Positions 34,464 to 43,323 of a stretch of 64,000 bases of DNA are shown here, one piece after another; the first letter of the stretch is position 1, and each line of letters starts with the position of its first letter. The position numbers and the translations under genes were made by a program. The notes below the pieces were generated by a model. That model worked only from the letters and a program-made list of their open reading frames with translations. It ran no database searches and was not told the DNA's origin. The stretch lies in assembly GCA_902580505.1 (NCBI GenBank), contig CACHLB010000001.1, positions 117,324-181,323 of the forward strand, written 5' to 3'. The DNA is from an uncultured Pelagibacteraceae bacterium. Its GTDB lineage: Bacteria > Pseudomonadota > Alphaproteobacteria > Pelagibacterales > Pelagibacteraceae.

Positions 34464-34540
34464 TGGTAGCGGGAAGTGGGATCGAACCACTGACCTCGGG
34501 CTTATGAGTCCCGCGCTCTAACCAACTGAGCTACCCCGCC
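34464..34540 (-). tRNA. tRNA-Met (anticodon CAT)
   Basis: The reverse complement gives a complete 77-nt cloverleaf. It has acceptor GGCGGGG/CCCGCTA-type pairing, D-arm AGCTCAGTTGGTTAGAGC, anticodon loop CTCATAA, T-arm GTGGTTCGATCCCAC and an encoded 3' CCA. The anticodon is CAU. The G1-C72 pair and elongator-like D and acceptor arms argue against initiator tRNA. A lysidine-modified tRNA-Ile(CAU) is the alternative. Confidence 0.95.
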
Positions 34541-34581
34541 GTAAATAATTGTTGGTTTATACTACTTTTATTTTTTGATGC

Positions 34582-34608
34582 AAACAAGATTTCACTTGTT
34601 TTTTTTCT
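34582..34608 (+). terminator. Intrinsic terminator downstream of apt and antisense tRNA
   Basis: AAACAAG pairs with CTTGTTT (7 bp, 6-nt loop ATTTCA) and is followed by a run of T on the plus strand. This is a good rho-independent terminator for the apt transcript. It overlaps the 3' end of the small minus-strand gene at 34592-34705. Confidence 0.7.
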
Positions 34609-34705
34609 TGTCTTTTTTAATTTTTCTTTTTTCCTTCAAAGAAAGTTTAGCTTTTTTCATTACACTAGAGTCTTTAAAGGATTTGCCACTATATCTTTTT
34701 GACAT
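34592..34705 (-). CDS. Small lysine-rich protein (37 aa)
   Basis: Too short for the ORF track. The ATG follows directly on the stop codon of the upstream exported-protein gene (TAAATG), and the frame encodes 37 residues beginning MSKRYSGKSFKDSS and ending in a run of Lys and Arg (KEKRKIKKDKKKNK). About half of the residues are basic, which suggests nucleic-acid or ribosome binding. Tight placement in an otherwise packed region supports a real gene, but composition in AT-rich DNA can mimic Lys-rich coding, so confidence is moderate. Confidence 0.5.
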   Translation of the reverse strand: MSKRYSGKSFKDSSVMKKAKLSLKEKRKIKKDKKKNK

Positions 34706-35155
34706 TTAATTTATTTGGTCAAAGAACTTATCTTTTAATTTATAGGTAAAAGGATATTCTTTTCCTATTGGTTGAAATTTAGTTTTAATTACAATTACAT
34801 TTTGTTTATCCAATTTAAATTTCCAAGTTAATTTAATATCTCCAGAAAAAACTCTTAATTTTCCTAGATTTGTAAAACGCCATCCATCTTCTGAAATAAC
34901 TTTTCCATCTTGGTATCTTTTGTAATTATTTTCGTCAAATATATAAGTAACAACACCTTGATTTCTTTCATCTTCTAACGTTATTGCATAATTATTTAAA
35001 AATTCTGCTGTTTGAGATTTATTTAAACTTTTTTTAGTTATAGATTTTAAAAAATCAGTAGTTTTATCAATGGTTTCATCTATTTTATCTTTCGCCATCG
35101 ATATTGATGATAGAAAAAGAAAAATGAAAAGAATGCTAAATATTTTTTTAAACAT
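34706..35155 (-). CDS. Exported protein of unknown function
   Basis: 149 aa with a clear signal peptide (MFKKIFSILFIFLFLSSISMA, cleavage after SMA), so periplasmic or outer-membrane associated. The mature part has an amphipathic helical start followed by mainly beta-type sequence (VVTYIFDENNYKRYQDGKV, GDIKLTWKFKLDKQNVIVI). I do not recognise a family. It lies 6 nt downstream of the AEC transporter gene in the same orientation. Confidence 0.8.
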   Translation of the reverse strand: MFKKIFSILFIFLFLSSISMAKDKIDETIDKTTDFLKSITKKSLNKSQTAEFLNNYAITLEDERNQGVVTYIFDENNYKRYQDGKVISEDGWRFTNLGKLRVFSGDIKLTWKFKLDKQNVIVIKTKFQPIGKEYPFTYKLKDKFFDQIN

Positions 35156-35161
35156 AAATAT

Positions 35162-36085
35162 CTAATTTAATAAATTTATAGTAAATAAAAAAGTAAATAT
35201 TGAAGCAAAAGTAGAAATAAATATTGCCTTAATAATATTTTCTGGACTTACATTATATGCAGAACACATAACAATTGAAGTAGCTCCACATGGGCCAACA
35301 CTAACTAACAAAGCTCCAGCAAAATCGATTGGATTTGATAAGCTAAAAAATGTGTATCCTAGAATTAACAAAATCAGTGGTGATATAATAAGTTTTAATA
35401 TTGAAATACTAATTGTTAATTTATTGAAAACTTTTTTTGAGTAAAAAGATAAAATGATACCGATTGCAAATAGACCAACTGGCATTACACATGCTGCTAG
35501 TCTTTGAAGAATATACTCAAATGGAGTGTCGTCTATATTGATCTTTGAAATTCTTATTATTAATCCAATTAATATTGCTAATATCATCGGATTTAATATT
35601 AAATTTCTTAAAAACTGAAATAATTTAATTCTCTTTTTTACAGTAAGTTCTAAAAAGAAACTAACTATGGATATTAAAACTACACTATCCATTAAAATAA
35701 TACCTGATATTTGAGTTATCGTACTTCCAGAAAAGAAAATTTCTGCAATAGGTAAAACTAATATTACGTGATTAGATAAAGCAACTGTTAAAGCCCAAAT
35801 AATTGACTCTTGAATTGATCTTTTGAAAGTATTTTTAGTTAATAAAAAAGCAAATATTCCACTGGTTAATTGCATTAAAAAATATGATGAAATTTGAGAC
35901 ACATCTATTTCCCCAACATCACTTTGTGCAACTAGTTTTATGATTAAAGCTGGTACCGCTATATAAAATGAAAATAAATTAAATATTCTAGCCTTTTGTA
36001 AATCAAATATTTTAATATATCCTAAAAGATAACCTATAAGCGTAATGCCTATAAATGGTGTTAATCCTAGAAATACCTGAAACAT
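35162..36085 (-). CDS. AEC family transporter (auxin efflux carrier type)
   Basis: 307-aa membrane protein with ten predicted helices in two groups of five, as in the AEC family. GLTPFIGITLIGYLLGY at the N-terminus, YIAVPALIIKLVAQSD after helix 2 and SVGPCGATSIVMCSAYNV near the C-terminus are characteristic. Bacterial members move malate, malonate or other carboxylates, but specificity is unknown here. Its ATG overlaps the stop of the dioxygenase gene by one base. Confidence 0.9.
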   Translation of the reverse strand: MFQVFLGLTPFIGITLIGYLLGYIKIFDLQKARIFNLFSFYIAVPALIIKLVAQSDVGEIDVSQISSYFLMQLTSGIFAFLLTKNTFKRSIQESIIWALTVALSNHVILVLPIAEIFFSGSTITQISGIILMDSVVLISIVSFFLELTVKKRIKLFQFLRNLILNPMILAILIGLIIRISKINIDDTPFEYILQRLAACVMPVGLFAIGIILSFYSKKVFNKLTISISILKLIISPLILLILGYTFFSLSNPIDFAGALLVSVGPCGATSIVMCSAYNVSPENIIKAIFISTFASIFTFLFTINLLN

Positions 36086-36873
36086 TATTGGACAGTAATT
36101 CTATGCATAATTCTATTACCTTTAAAAGCTGTAGCTTGATGAAGCATAGATCTATTATCCCAAATGGCTAATTGGTTCTTTTCCCATTCTAAAGAATATT
36201 GAAAACTTTTTTTTAATTGGTGTTTAAATAAATAAGTTTTTAATTTTTTATCAATTTTGCTGTTATTAAAACGAATAAAGTGTCCTGGACTACAATATAA
36301 AGTATATTTACTATTTATTTTCCTTATTAATTTATGCTTTGAGATAAGTTCTTTCGTTTTTTTCCCCTTTTCTTTCTCTCTTTCCAATCTAGTTACAGAA
36401 ATAGGTCCCTCTGATGAAAATATACATTTTTCATTTTTAAACTTTCTTTTGAAACTAGCTGGTAATTTTTCATAAGCTAAATATTGGGAACAGAAATCTG
36501 TGTTTGCCTGCCCTTTTTTTGGAACTAACTTAGATAGTAACATAGTAAATCTAGGTGGCTTTTTAGTATAAATTGAATCAGTATGAAATTGCTCCCCAAA
36601 ACTAGGTCCTTTATCAGTAGATTTTCTTTGAACAACAGTTATTTGAGGATATTTTTTATTCAATCCTTTAAGTCTTGGATAGTTTGCAAGTTTTCCAAAT
36701 TTTTTTGCAAATTTTACATAATGATCAGAGCTTAATTTTTGGTTTCTAAAATAAATCATCCCATATTTTGAAAGAGCAGATTTTATTTTTTTTAACGACG
36801 AATTGTTAATTTTATTTAAATCGCAGATTAATTCTGCACCTATATTTTTTTTATTAGGAATAATTTTAAACAT
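36085..36873 (-). CDS. TauD/TfdA family 2-oxoglutarate-dependent dioxygenase
   Basis: 262-aa Fe(II)/2-oxoglutarate oxygenase. The iron site shows His-x-Asp in EQFHTDSIY (about residues 96-104) and the distal His in SMLHQATAF, followed by an Arg for 2-oxoglutarate in RIMHRITVQ. Relatives hydroxylate taurine, alkyl sulfates, 2,4-D or carnitine precursors. The neighbouring hydrolase and carboxylate transporter hint at catabolism of a small organic acid. It overlaps the hydrolase gene by 8 nt. Confidence 0.9.
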   Translation of the reverse strand: MFKIIPNKKNIGAELICDLNKINNSSLKKIKSALSKYGMIYFRNQKLSSDHYVKFAKKFGKLANYPRLKGLNKKYPQITVVQRKSTDKGPSFGEQFHTDSIYTKKPPRFTMLLSKLVPKKGQANTDFCSQYLAYEKLPASFKRKFKNEKCIFSSEGPISVTRLEREKEKGKKTKELISKHKLIRKINSKYTLYCSPGHFIRFNNSKIDKKLKTYLFKHQLKKSFQYSLEWEKNQLAIWDNRSMLHQATAFKGNRIMHRITVQ

Positions 36874-37741
36874 TTTTTAAAAAGAAACTTTTTAATTGTT
36901 TAATTGTTTCTTTGGGATTTTGCTCTGGTATAAAATGTCCAGATTTAACAGCAACTCCGACAACTTTTTTATTTGAATATTTTTGCCAAATTTTAATAGG
37001 TTTAAATTGTTTGTTTATAACTCCATTTTTTCCCCATAAAACTTGAACAGGAATATTTAATTTTTTCTTACGATCGTTCCTGTCATGATCAAGATCAATT
37101 GTAGCAGATGCTCTATAATCCTCACATGATCCGTGTATTCTTTTTGGTTGCTTAAAGCTCTTTAGATAACCCTCTTCAGCTTTTCCAAATTTATGATTGC
37201 CAGACCATTTATCTAAGCAATACTTCATCCATTTCCTTGGATCACTCATTATCATTCTTTCTGGTAACCATTTTGGTTGAATTAAGAAAAACCAATGAAA
37301 GTAAGCTTTTGCAAAATCTCTAGTAGTTAGTTCGTACATATCTAAAGTTGGACAAATATCTAAAACGCTGAGAGCAAGCACGTTTTTTCTGTGGTCTCTT
37401 GCTAATCTGTGAGCAACTCTTCCACCTCTATCATGACCTGCAACAAAAAATTTAGGATATCCCAATTTTACCATCATTTGTTTCATGTCATTAGCCATTT
37501 CTCTTTTTGAATAATTAAAATGTTTATTATCAGATGGTGGAGCTAAACTGTCTCCATAACCTCTTAGGTCTGCTGCAACCACTGTAAAACTTTTAGATAA
37601 CTCTGGAGCTGTTTTGTGCCACATTAAATGAGTTTGAGGATAACCATGGAGTAATAATAAAGGTGGTCCTTCTCCTTTAACTTTGCAAAAGACTTTCCCT
37701 TTTTTAACTTTTATGTATCTGCTCTTAAAACCTTCAAACAT
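36866..37741 (-). CDS. Alpha/beta hydrolase, haloacetate dehalogenase-like
   Basis: 291-aa alpha/beta hydrolase closely patterned on fluoroacetate dehalogenase. Asp104 in GHDRGGR is the nucleophile, with Arg105 and Arg108 as carboxylate-binding residues; Asp128 in VLDICPT and the His of SGHFIPE complete the triad. His149-Trp150 in YFHWFF and a Tyr in CEDYRA (209) match the halide-binding pocket of known fluoroacetate dehalogenases. LHGYPQTHLMW forms the oxyanion loop. It starts an operon of hydrolase, dioxygenase, AEC transporter, exported protein and small basic protein. An epoxide hydrolase is the main alternative. Confidence 0.85.
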   Translation of the reverse strand: MFEGFKSRYIKVKKGKVFCKVKGEGPPLLLLHGYPQTHLMWHKTAPELSKSFTVVAADLRGYGDSLAPPSDNKHFNYSKREMANDMKQMMVKLGYPKFFVAGHDRGGRVAHRLARDHRKNVLALSVLDICPTLDMYELTTRDFAKAYFHWFFLIQPKWLPERMIMSDPRKWMKYCLDKWSGNHKFGKAEEGYLKSFKQPKRIHGSCEDYRASATIDLDHDRNDRKKKLNIPVQVLWGKNGVINKQFKPIKIWQKYSNKKVVGVAVKSGHFIPEQNPKETIKQLKSFFLKNV

Positions 37742-37863
37742 TTATTTACTTTAATATATATTTTTATAATTCAATCAGTAATTTTAAAATTGTTCAAATA
37801 CAACGTTAATAAGGTCAATTATTAAATTGAATTATCATTCATTGGATGTATATCTTCATTTTA

Positions 37864-38898
37864 GTGAGAATTGAAGAAGAGCTAAAACTAGATTATTCCG
37901 ACGTACTTTTTAGACCTAAAAGAAGCACTCTTAAAAGTAGAAAAGATGTTAATTTAAAGAGAACCTATCGTTTTAAATACAGTAAAAACGAATGGTCTGG
38001 AATTCCTATAATGGCAGCTAACATGGATGGTGTAGGCGTCCTTGGTGTTGCTGAAAAATTATCTGATTATGGAATGATTACATGTTTAACAAAACAACAT
38101 GATGTAAAGAAAATTAAACAATTTAAAAAAATAAAATCAATATATCCAAATGTAGCTTTAAGTATTGGAACAAAAAAAGAAGACTTTCAAAATTTAGATA
38201 AAGTTTTAAAAGAATTTAGTTTCATTAAATTTATTTGTATTGATGTTGCAAACGGTTACTCAGAGCATTTTAGTAAATTTTTAAAATCTGTTAGAGATAA
38301 ATATCCAACTAAAACAATCATAGCAGGTAACGTTGTTACTGCTGATATGACTCAAGAATTAATTTTATCAGGTGCAGATATTGTTAAAGTTGGAATTGGA
38401 CCAGGTAGTGTTTGTACGACACGAATACAAACTGGAGTTGGATATCCACAGTTAAGTGCAGTAATAGAATGCGCTGATGCTGCTCATGGATTAGGTGCAC
38501 ATATCATTGCAGATGGCGGATGCACATGTCCAGGTGATGTTGCTAAAGCATTTGGTGGAGGAGCTGATTTTGTTATGCTTGGAGGAATGTTTGCAGGTCA
38601 TGATGAAGGTAAAGGAAAATTAGTAAAATCTAATGGTTCTAAATATGTCGAATTTTACGGATCAAGTTCTGAAACCGCAAATAACAAACATTATGGTGGA
38701 CTATCAGACTACAGAAGTAGCGAAGGCAGAACAGTAAGAGTTAAGTACCGTGGTAAAATTAATGATACCATTTTAAATATTTTAGGTGGTGTAAGAAGTA
38801 GTTGTACATATGTTGGGGCACCCTCTTTAAAACAATTAAGCAAGTGCACAACTTTTGTCAGAGTTACTAAGCAATTTAACGACACATTCGCTAAATAG
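37864..38898 (+). CDS. guaC: GMP reductase
   Basis: NADPH-dependent conversion of GMP to IMP, linking guanine and adenine nucleotide pools. I start at the GTG at 37864, not at the ATG at 37846, because the protein then begins [26 protein letters not shown] and aligns with the start of E. coli GuaC; 344 aa compares with about 347. The catalytic Cys is in [15 protein letters not shown] (near 184), and GNVVTADM and [10 protein letters not shown] contribute to nucleotide binding. The CBS insert of IMP dehydrogenase is absent. It abuts the next gene with no space (TAG ATG). Confidence 0.92.
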   Translation: MRIEEELKLDYSDVLFRPKRSTLKSRKDVNLKRTYRFKYSKNEWSGIPIMAANMDGVGVLGVAEKLSDYGMITCLTKQHDVKKIKQFKKIKSIYPNVALSIGTKKEDFQNLDKVLKEFSFIKFICIDVANGYSEHFSKFLKSVRDKYPTKTIIAGNVVTADMTQELILSGADIVKVGIGPGSVCTTRIQTGVGYPQLSAVIECADAAHGLGAHIIADGGCTCPGDVAKAFGGGADFVMLGGMFAGHDEGKGKLVKSNGSKYVEFYGSSSETANNKHYGGLSDYRSSEGRTVRVKYRGKINDTILNILGGVRSSCTYVGAPSLKQLSKCTTFVRVTKQFNDTFAK

Positions 38899-39972
38899 AT
38901 GAAAGAATATTCTATAGCTTCTATTGCTGGTGACGGCATTGGCAAAGAAGTTGTACCTGAAGCACAAAAAATATTAAAAGAAATTTCTCAACAACATCAA
39001 TTCAAATTAAATATAGAGGATTATGATTTTGCATCATGTGATTATTATGAAAAACATGGAAAAATGATGCCTGATGATTGGCAAGATAAATTAATTAAAC
39101 ACGATGCAATTTTCTTTGGTGCAGTTGGTATGCCAGATAAATACCCTGACCACATAACCCTTTGGGGATCATTGTTAAAATTTAGAAGAGAATTTGACCA
39201 ATTTATTAATTTAAGACCTGTAAAACTTTTTGAGGGTGTAAATGCTCCATTAGCTAATAAAAAACCTGGTGATATTGACATGATAATTGTTAGAGAAAAT
39301 ACTGAAGGAGAATATTCATCAGTTGGTGGGAGAATGTATCAAGGTACTGATAGAGAAGTTGTTATTCAAGAAACAGTAATGTCAAAATATGGAATAGATA
39401 GAGTTCAACAATTTGCTTTTGAATTGGCTAAAAAAAGAAAAAGAAAAAAATTAACAAGTGCAACAAAATCAAATGGAATATCAATTACAATGCCTTATTG
39501 GGATGAAAGATTTAATGAGAATAAAAAGAACTATTCTGATGTGGAAACTGATCAGTACCATATTGATATATTAGCTGCTAGATTTGTTCTAAGTCCTGAA
39601 CGTTTTGATGTGATAGTCGCATCAAACCTTTTTGGAGATATTTTATCAGATCTAGGGCCAGCTTGCACTGGAACTATTGGAATTGCACCATCTGGAAACA
39701 TTAATCCAACAAATAAATACCCATCATTATTTGAACCAGTTCATGGATCTGCACCAGATATAGCAGGTCAAGGAATTGCCAATCCAATAGGTCAAATTTG
39801 GTCAGCTGCAATGATGTTAGATTACTTAGGTGAAAAAGAAGCTTCTGATAGAATAGTAAAATCAATTGAATTAACTCTTAAAGATAAAGACAGTCGAACA
39901 AAAGATCTTCAAGGCTCTAGTAATACAGAACAATGTTCAAAAAAAATTTTAGATAATCTTAGTTCAGTCTAA
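38899..39972 (+). CDS. Isocitrate/isopropylmalate dehydrogenase family (tartrate/D-malate dehydrogenase type)
   Basis: 357-aa NAD-dependent beta-decarboxylating dehydrogenase. GDGIGKEVVPEA begins the Rossmann-like core, LRPVKLFEGV and VRENTEGEYSSVGGRMYQGTDREV supply the substrate loop, and SNLFGDILSDLGPACTGTIG holds the metal-binding Asp residues. The VGGRMYQGTDREV pattern and EYSS favour the tartrate/D-malate dehydrogenase subgroup (TtuC/DmlA) over LeuB. It directly follows guaC and precedes an EamA transporter by 15 nt. Confidence 0.9.
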   Translation: MKEYSIASIAGDGIGKEVVPEAQKILKEISQQHQFKLNIEDYDFASCDYYEKHGKMMPDDWQDKLIKHDAIFFGAVGMPDKYPDHITLWGSLLKFRREFDQFINLRPVKLFEGVNAPLANKKPGDIDMIIVRENTEGEYSSVGGRMYQGTDREVVIQETVMSKYGIDRVQQFAFELAKKRKRKKLTSATKSNGISITMPYWDERFNENKKNYSDVETDQYHIDILAARFVLSPERFDVIVASNLFGDILSDLGPACTGTIGIAPSGNINPTNKYPSLFEPVHGSAPDIAGQGIANPIGQIWSAAMMLDYLGEKEASDRIVKSIELTLKDKDSRTKDLQGSSNTEQCSKKILDNLSSV

Positions 39973-39987
39973 AATTTAATCAAAATT

Positions 39988-40869
39988 ATGAATTTTCTTA
40001 AAAATAAATCTATTACCAAAGTTATAATTTTATCTATATCTGGATTTTTTATTTTAGTTTGCCAAGATTCTACTGCGAAATATCTAGGAACATTAATGCC
40101 ATTAAATCAAGTAATTTGGGGCAGATTTTTTTTTCACTTTGTGATTATTTTAATTTTATTCGCGATATTAAAACCTAAGTTAAACTTAAAAACCAATTTT
40201 AAAATTAATATTATTAGATCTATATTAATGGTTTTTGCTACTTTTTTTTTCATTCATTCTTTACAAAAATTTGACCTAGTAGATATATATGTAGTGTTTT
40301 TCTCAGCTCCATTAATAGTATCAATTTTAACAGCATTATTTTTAAAAGATATTCTTTCACCGAAAGGTATAATTTTAATGTTGTTAAGCTTCGGATGCAT
40401 AATTTATTCAATGAGTCCTAGTATGAAAGTCTTAAGTTTAGACTTAATTTTTCCTTTAGTACCACCAGTATGTTGGGCTTTATATCAATTTTTTACAAAA
40501 TTTATTTCTGGTAATAATGATCCTTTAGTGGCGTTATTTTATGCTGCTGTTGTAGGGGCTATTGTTTTCTCTATTTATGTAATGTTAGACTGGACTCCTA
40601 TTGAGAATAAAGGGTTTTGGGTTTGGTTGATATTTCTTGGTGTATTAGGTTTTACTAGCCACCTTTTAATTATATTTGCAATTCAGCTATCAAATTTATC
40701 TTTTGTAACTAATTTTCAATATTCACAATTAATTTGGTCAACATTAATAAATTTTTATATATTTGGAGTACCTTTTGATTTTAACAAAACCTTTGGAGTT
40801 ATTGGAATAATTGTTTTTGGAGTTTTATTTGTTCAGGCCGAAAGTAAAAAAAAGAAAATTAGTTCTTAA
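39988..40869 (+). CDS. EamA/DMT family transporter
   Basis: 293-aa inner-membrane protein with ten helices and two EamA repeats. DSTAKYLGTLMPLNQVIWGRFFFH in repeat one and ALYQFFTKFISGNNDPLVALFYAA in repeat two are typical of the S-adenosylmethionine/drug-metabolite branch. Substrate is unknown. Its end overlaps the convergent flavoprotein gene by 11 nt. Confidence 0.9.
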   Translation: MNFLKNKSITKVIILSISGFFILVCQDSTAKYLGTLMPLNQVIWGRFFFHFVIILILFAILKPKLNLKTNFKINIIRSILMVFATFFFIHSLQKFDLVDIYVVFFSAPLIVSILTALFLKDILSPKGIILMLLSFGCIIYSMSPSMKVLSLDLIFPLVPPVCWALYQFFTKFISGNNDPLVALFYAAVVGAIVFSIYVMLDWTPIENKGFWVWLIFLGVLGFTSHLLIIFAIQLSNLSFVTNFQYSQLIWSTLINFYIFGVPFDFNKTFGVIGIIVFGVLFVQAESKKKKISS

Positions 40870-43297
40870 AATCTTTATTGTTTAGAGGTTTTTCTAATAC
40901 TTCAACTGGATATTTTTGTTTTTCAATTTCAATGTATATATTTTTATCTTTTAATGTTTCAATCGTATTTCCAGAATTGACATATCCAAATGATAGATTT
41001 TTATCATAACAAAAAGAATAATTTCCTGAAGTTGTTCTGCCAATTATTTTGTCATCCATATAAATAGGTTCTTCGTGTAGTAAAAGTGGCTCACCAGGTT
41101 TGCTGTCTTTAAGAGTAAACATCATCATTCTCTTATCTAATTTTTGGTCTTTAATTTTTAATAGGGCATCTTTTCCAATAAAGTTTACATTTTTTTTATA
41201 ACTAATTGCAAATTTTAAACCTGCTTGATACTGATTTTCTTCTGGCGAAATATCGTGACCCCAGTGAACAAATCCACTTTCCATTCTCATAATATCCATT
41301 GCATGCATTCCACAATGAGATAGTTCAAATTTTTTCCCCTCTTCAATTAGAATTTCATATAAATCCTTAGCTAAACTTGAGTCAACATAAAGCTCAAATC
41401 CTAATTCACCAACGTAAGAAAGTCGTTGAGCCCAAACTTTAACACCATTTATCATTATGAACTTTCCAGTTCCAAACTTAAATTTATCGTTACTAAAATC
41501 ATCATTGCTTATTTTCGAGATCATCTCCCTACTCTTTGGACCAAACAATCCTAAACAACAAATATCCTCTGTTACATCTTTAAAAGATACGTCTTCATCT
41601 AAATATTTTAAGATATGGTATTTATCGTGTTCTCTAGTAGCTGCAGAGCTTACAACTCTAAAAAAGTTTTTATCCATACATACAACAGTTAAATCTGTTT
41701 CTATTCCACCATCTTCATTCAGCATATGAGTATATGTTGTTTTGCCAATTTCGTTTTTAATGTTAGCGGTACATAATTTTTGAAGTTCTTCATGAGTTTT
41801 TTCCCCTTTTAAATCAAACTTTGAAAAAGTTGAAAAATCAAAAAGTCCAACATTTTTTCTTGCATTTAAAGTTTCATGCTTTGCTGATGGGTACCAATTT
41901 TGATAATTAAAACTATATTCATACTTAGGCTCTTTACCATTTAATGAATACCACATTGGTCTTTCAAAACCTCCTGCAACTCCAAAACAAGCTCCAGCAT
42001 TTTTTAATTCCTCGTGATAAGGTAAAAGCTTTTGATTTCTTGATGTATTGTGCTGTTTAAATGGCCAATGCATACCATAAAGATCACCAAGTGTTTCTGT
42101 TACCCTTTCCATAATAAAGTTTTTTGATGAGTGGAATTTTTGAAATCTTTTAATATCTACTGAAAATAAATCTTCATTAATATGTCCATTCATCATCCAT
42201 TCAGCTGTAACTCTCCCCGCTCCTCCTGAACTAGCAATTCCAATGCTATTAAAGCCACAACATGTATATAAATTTTTAACTTCAGGGGTTTCGCCTAATA
42301 AATATTGAGTATCTGGAGTAAAAGACTCCGGACCAGAGAAGAATTTTCTTATTCCTGCACTTTCTAACATTGGCAATCTATGAAATGATTTTTCTAAGTA
42401 AGGTTCAAAGTGATCAAAATCATCTGGCAGTTCGCCAAACGAAAAATTGTCTGGCACTCTTCCTGTATCTTTAAAAGCTGGTTTTGCCTTTGGTTCAAAA
42501 ATACCAACAAGCATTTTCCCTGCATCTTCTTTTAAATATAAACAAGCATTATAATCTCTCAATACTGGAAGATTTTGAGGTAAATCTTTTATTGGTTCTG
42601 TAATGATATAAAAATGCTCGTTTGGATACAAAGGCACACTCACATTTATTTCTTCACCTAATTGTCTTGACCACATTCCTGTTGCCATAACAACGTATTC
42701 ACAATCAATGACACCTTTATCAGTCTCTACACCGCTAATTCTAGAATTTTTAATTAAAATTTTTTTTACAGGAGATTTTTCAAAAATCTTTGCACCCTCC
42801 ATTCTTGCAGCTTTAGCAAGTACATTGGTTACTCCAACTGGATCTGCTTGACCATCTTTTGGCATGTAAACACCACCTACAATATCTTCACTATGCAAAA
42901 CGGGGTACAATTCCTTCAAACGTTTTTTATCTAGAACTTCTACTTCAACATCTGATAATTGAGCAGTTGTTGCTTGTCTTAGCAGTTCTTGCATTCTTTC
43001 TTTGGTAGATGCGACTGTAATTGCACCATTTTGCTTCATTCCAGTTGATAATCCTGTAGTCTTTTCTAAATCTTTATATAGATCTAAAGAATATTTTCTT
43101 ATTTTTGTAATTGTTGATGATGCACCTAATTGACCAAGAAGACCTGCTGCATGCCAAGTAGTTCCTGAGGTGAGTAAATCTCTTTCAAGCAAAACCACAT
43201 CTTTCCATCCAAATCTTGCAAGATGATAAGCACATGATGTTCCAGCAACACCACCTCCAATGACAACTACTTTAGTGCTTTTAGGTAACTCTTTCAT
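40859..43297 (-). CDS. Dimethylglycine/sarcosine dehydrogenase-like flavoprotein (copy 1)
   Basis: 812-aa enzyme with the DMGDH layout. An N-terminal FAD-binding DAO domain has VVIGGGVAGTSCAYHLA and the covalent-FAD His49 in GTTWHAAG. A central FAO-M domain runs around 380-440. A C-terminal GcvT-like folate-binding region covers about 440-812 (LFDFSTFSKFDLKG, VGELGFELYV). Such enzymes oxidatively demethylate dimethylglycine, sarcosine or related N-methyl amines, giving methylene-tetrahydrofolate and passing electrons to ETF. A paralogue of almost equal length lies at 54825-57257. The exact amine is not determined. Confidence 0.9.
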   Translation of the reverse strand: MKELPKSTKVVVIGGGVAGTSCAYHLARFGWKDVVLLERDLLTSGTTWHAAGLLGQLGASSTITKIRKYSLDLYKDLEKTTGLSTGMKQNGAITVASTKERMQELLRQATTAQLSDVEVEVLDKKRLKELYPVLHSEDIVGGVYMPKDGQADPVGVTNVLAKAARMEGAKIFEKSPVKKILIKNSRISGVETDKGVIDCEYVVMATGMWSRQLGEEINVSVPLYPNEHFYIITEPIKDLPQNLPVLRDYNACLYLKEDAGKMLVGIFEPKAKPAFKDTGRVPDNFSFGELPDDFDHFEPYLEKSFHRLPMLESAGIRKFFSGPESFTPDTQYLLGETPEVKNLYTCCGFNSIGIASSGGAGRVTAEWMMNGHINEDLFSVDIKRFQKFHSSKNFIMERVTETLGDLYGMHWPFKQHNTSRNQKLLPYHEELKNAGACFGVAGGFERPMWYSLNGKEPKYEYSFNYQNWYPSAKHETLNARKNVGLFDFSTFSKFDLKGEKTHEELQKLCTANIKNEIGKTTYTHMLNEDGGIETDLTVVCMDKNFFRVVSSAATREHDKYHILKYLDEDVSFKDVTEDICCLGLFGPKSREMISKISNDDFSNDKFKFGTGKFIMINGVKVWAQRLSYVGELGFELYVDSSLAKDLYEILIEEGKKFELSHCGMHAMDIMRMESGFVHWGHDISPEENQYQAGLKFAISYKKNVNFIGKDALLKIKDQKLDKRMMMFTLKDSKPGEPLLLHEEPIYMDDKIIGRTTSGNYSFCYDKNLSFGYVNSGNTIETLKDKNIYIEIEKQKYPVEVLEKPLNNKDFKN

Positions 43298-43323
43298 ACA
43301 TATTTGGATTTATATAATTAAAT

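Noticed and set aside
37780-37863. Palindrome-like TCAATTATTAAATTGA upstream of guaC as an operator
   Set aside because: Only a 5-bp AT-rich match with no known regulator; too likely by chance in this base composition.
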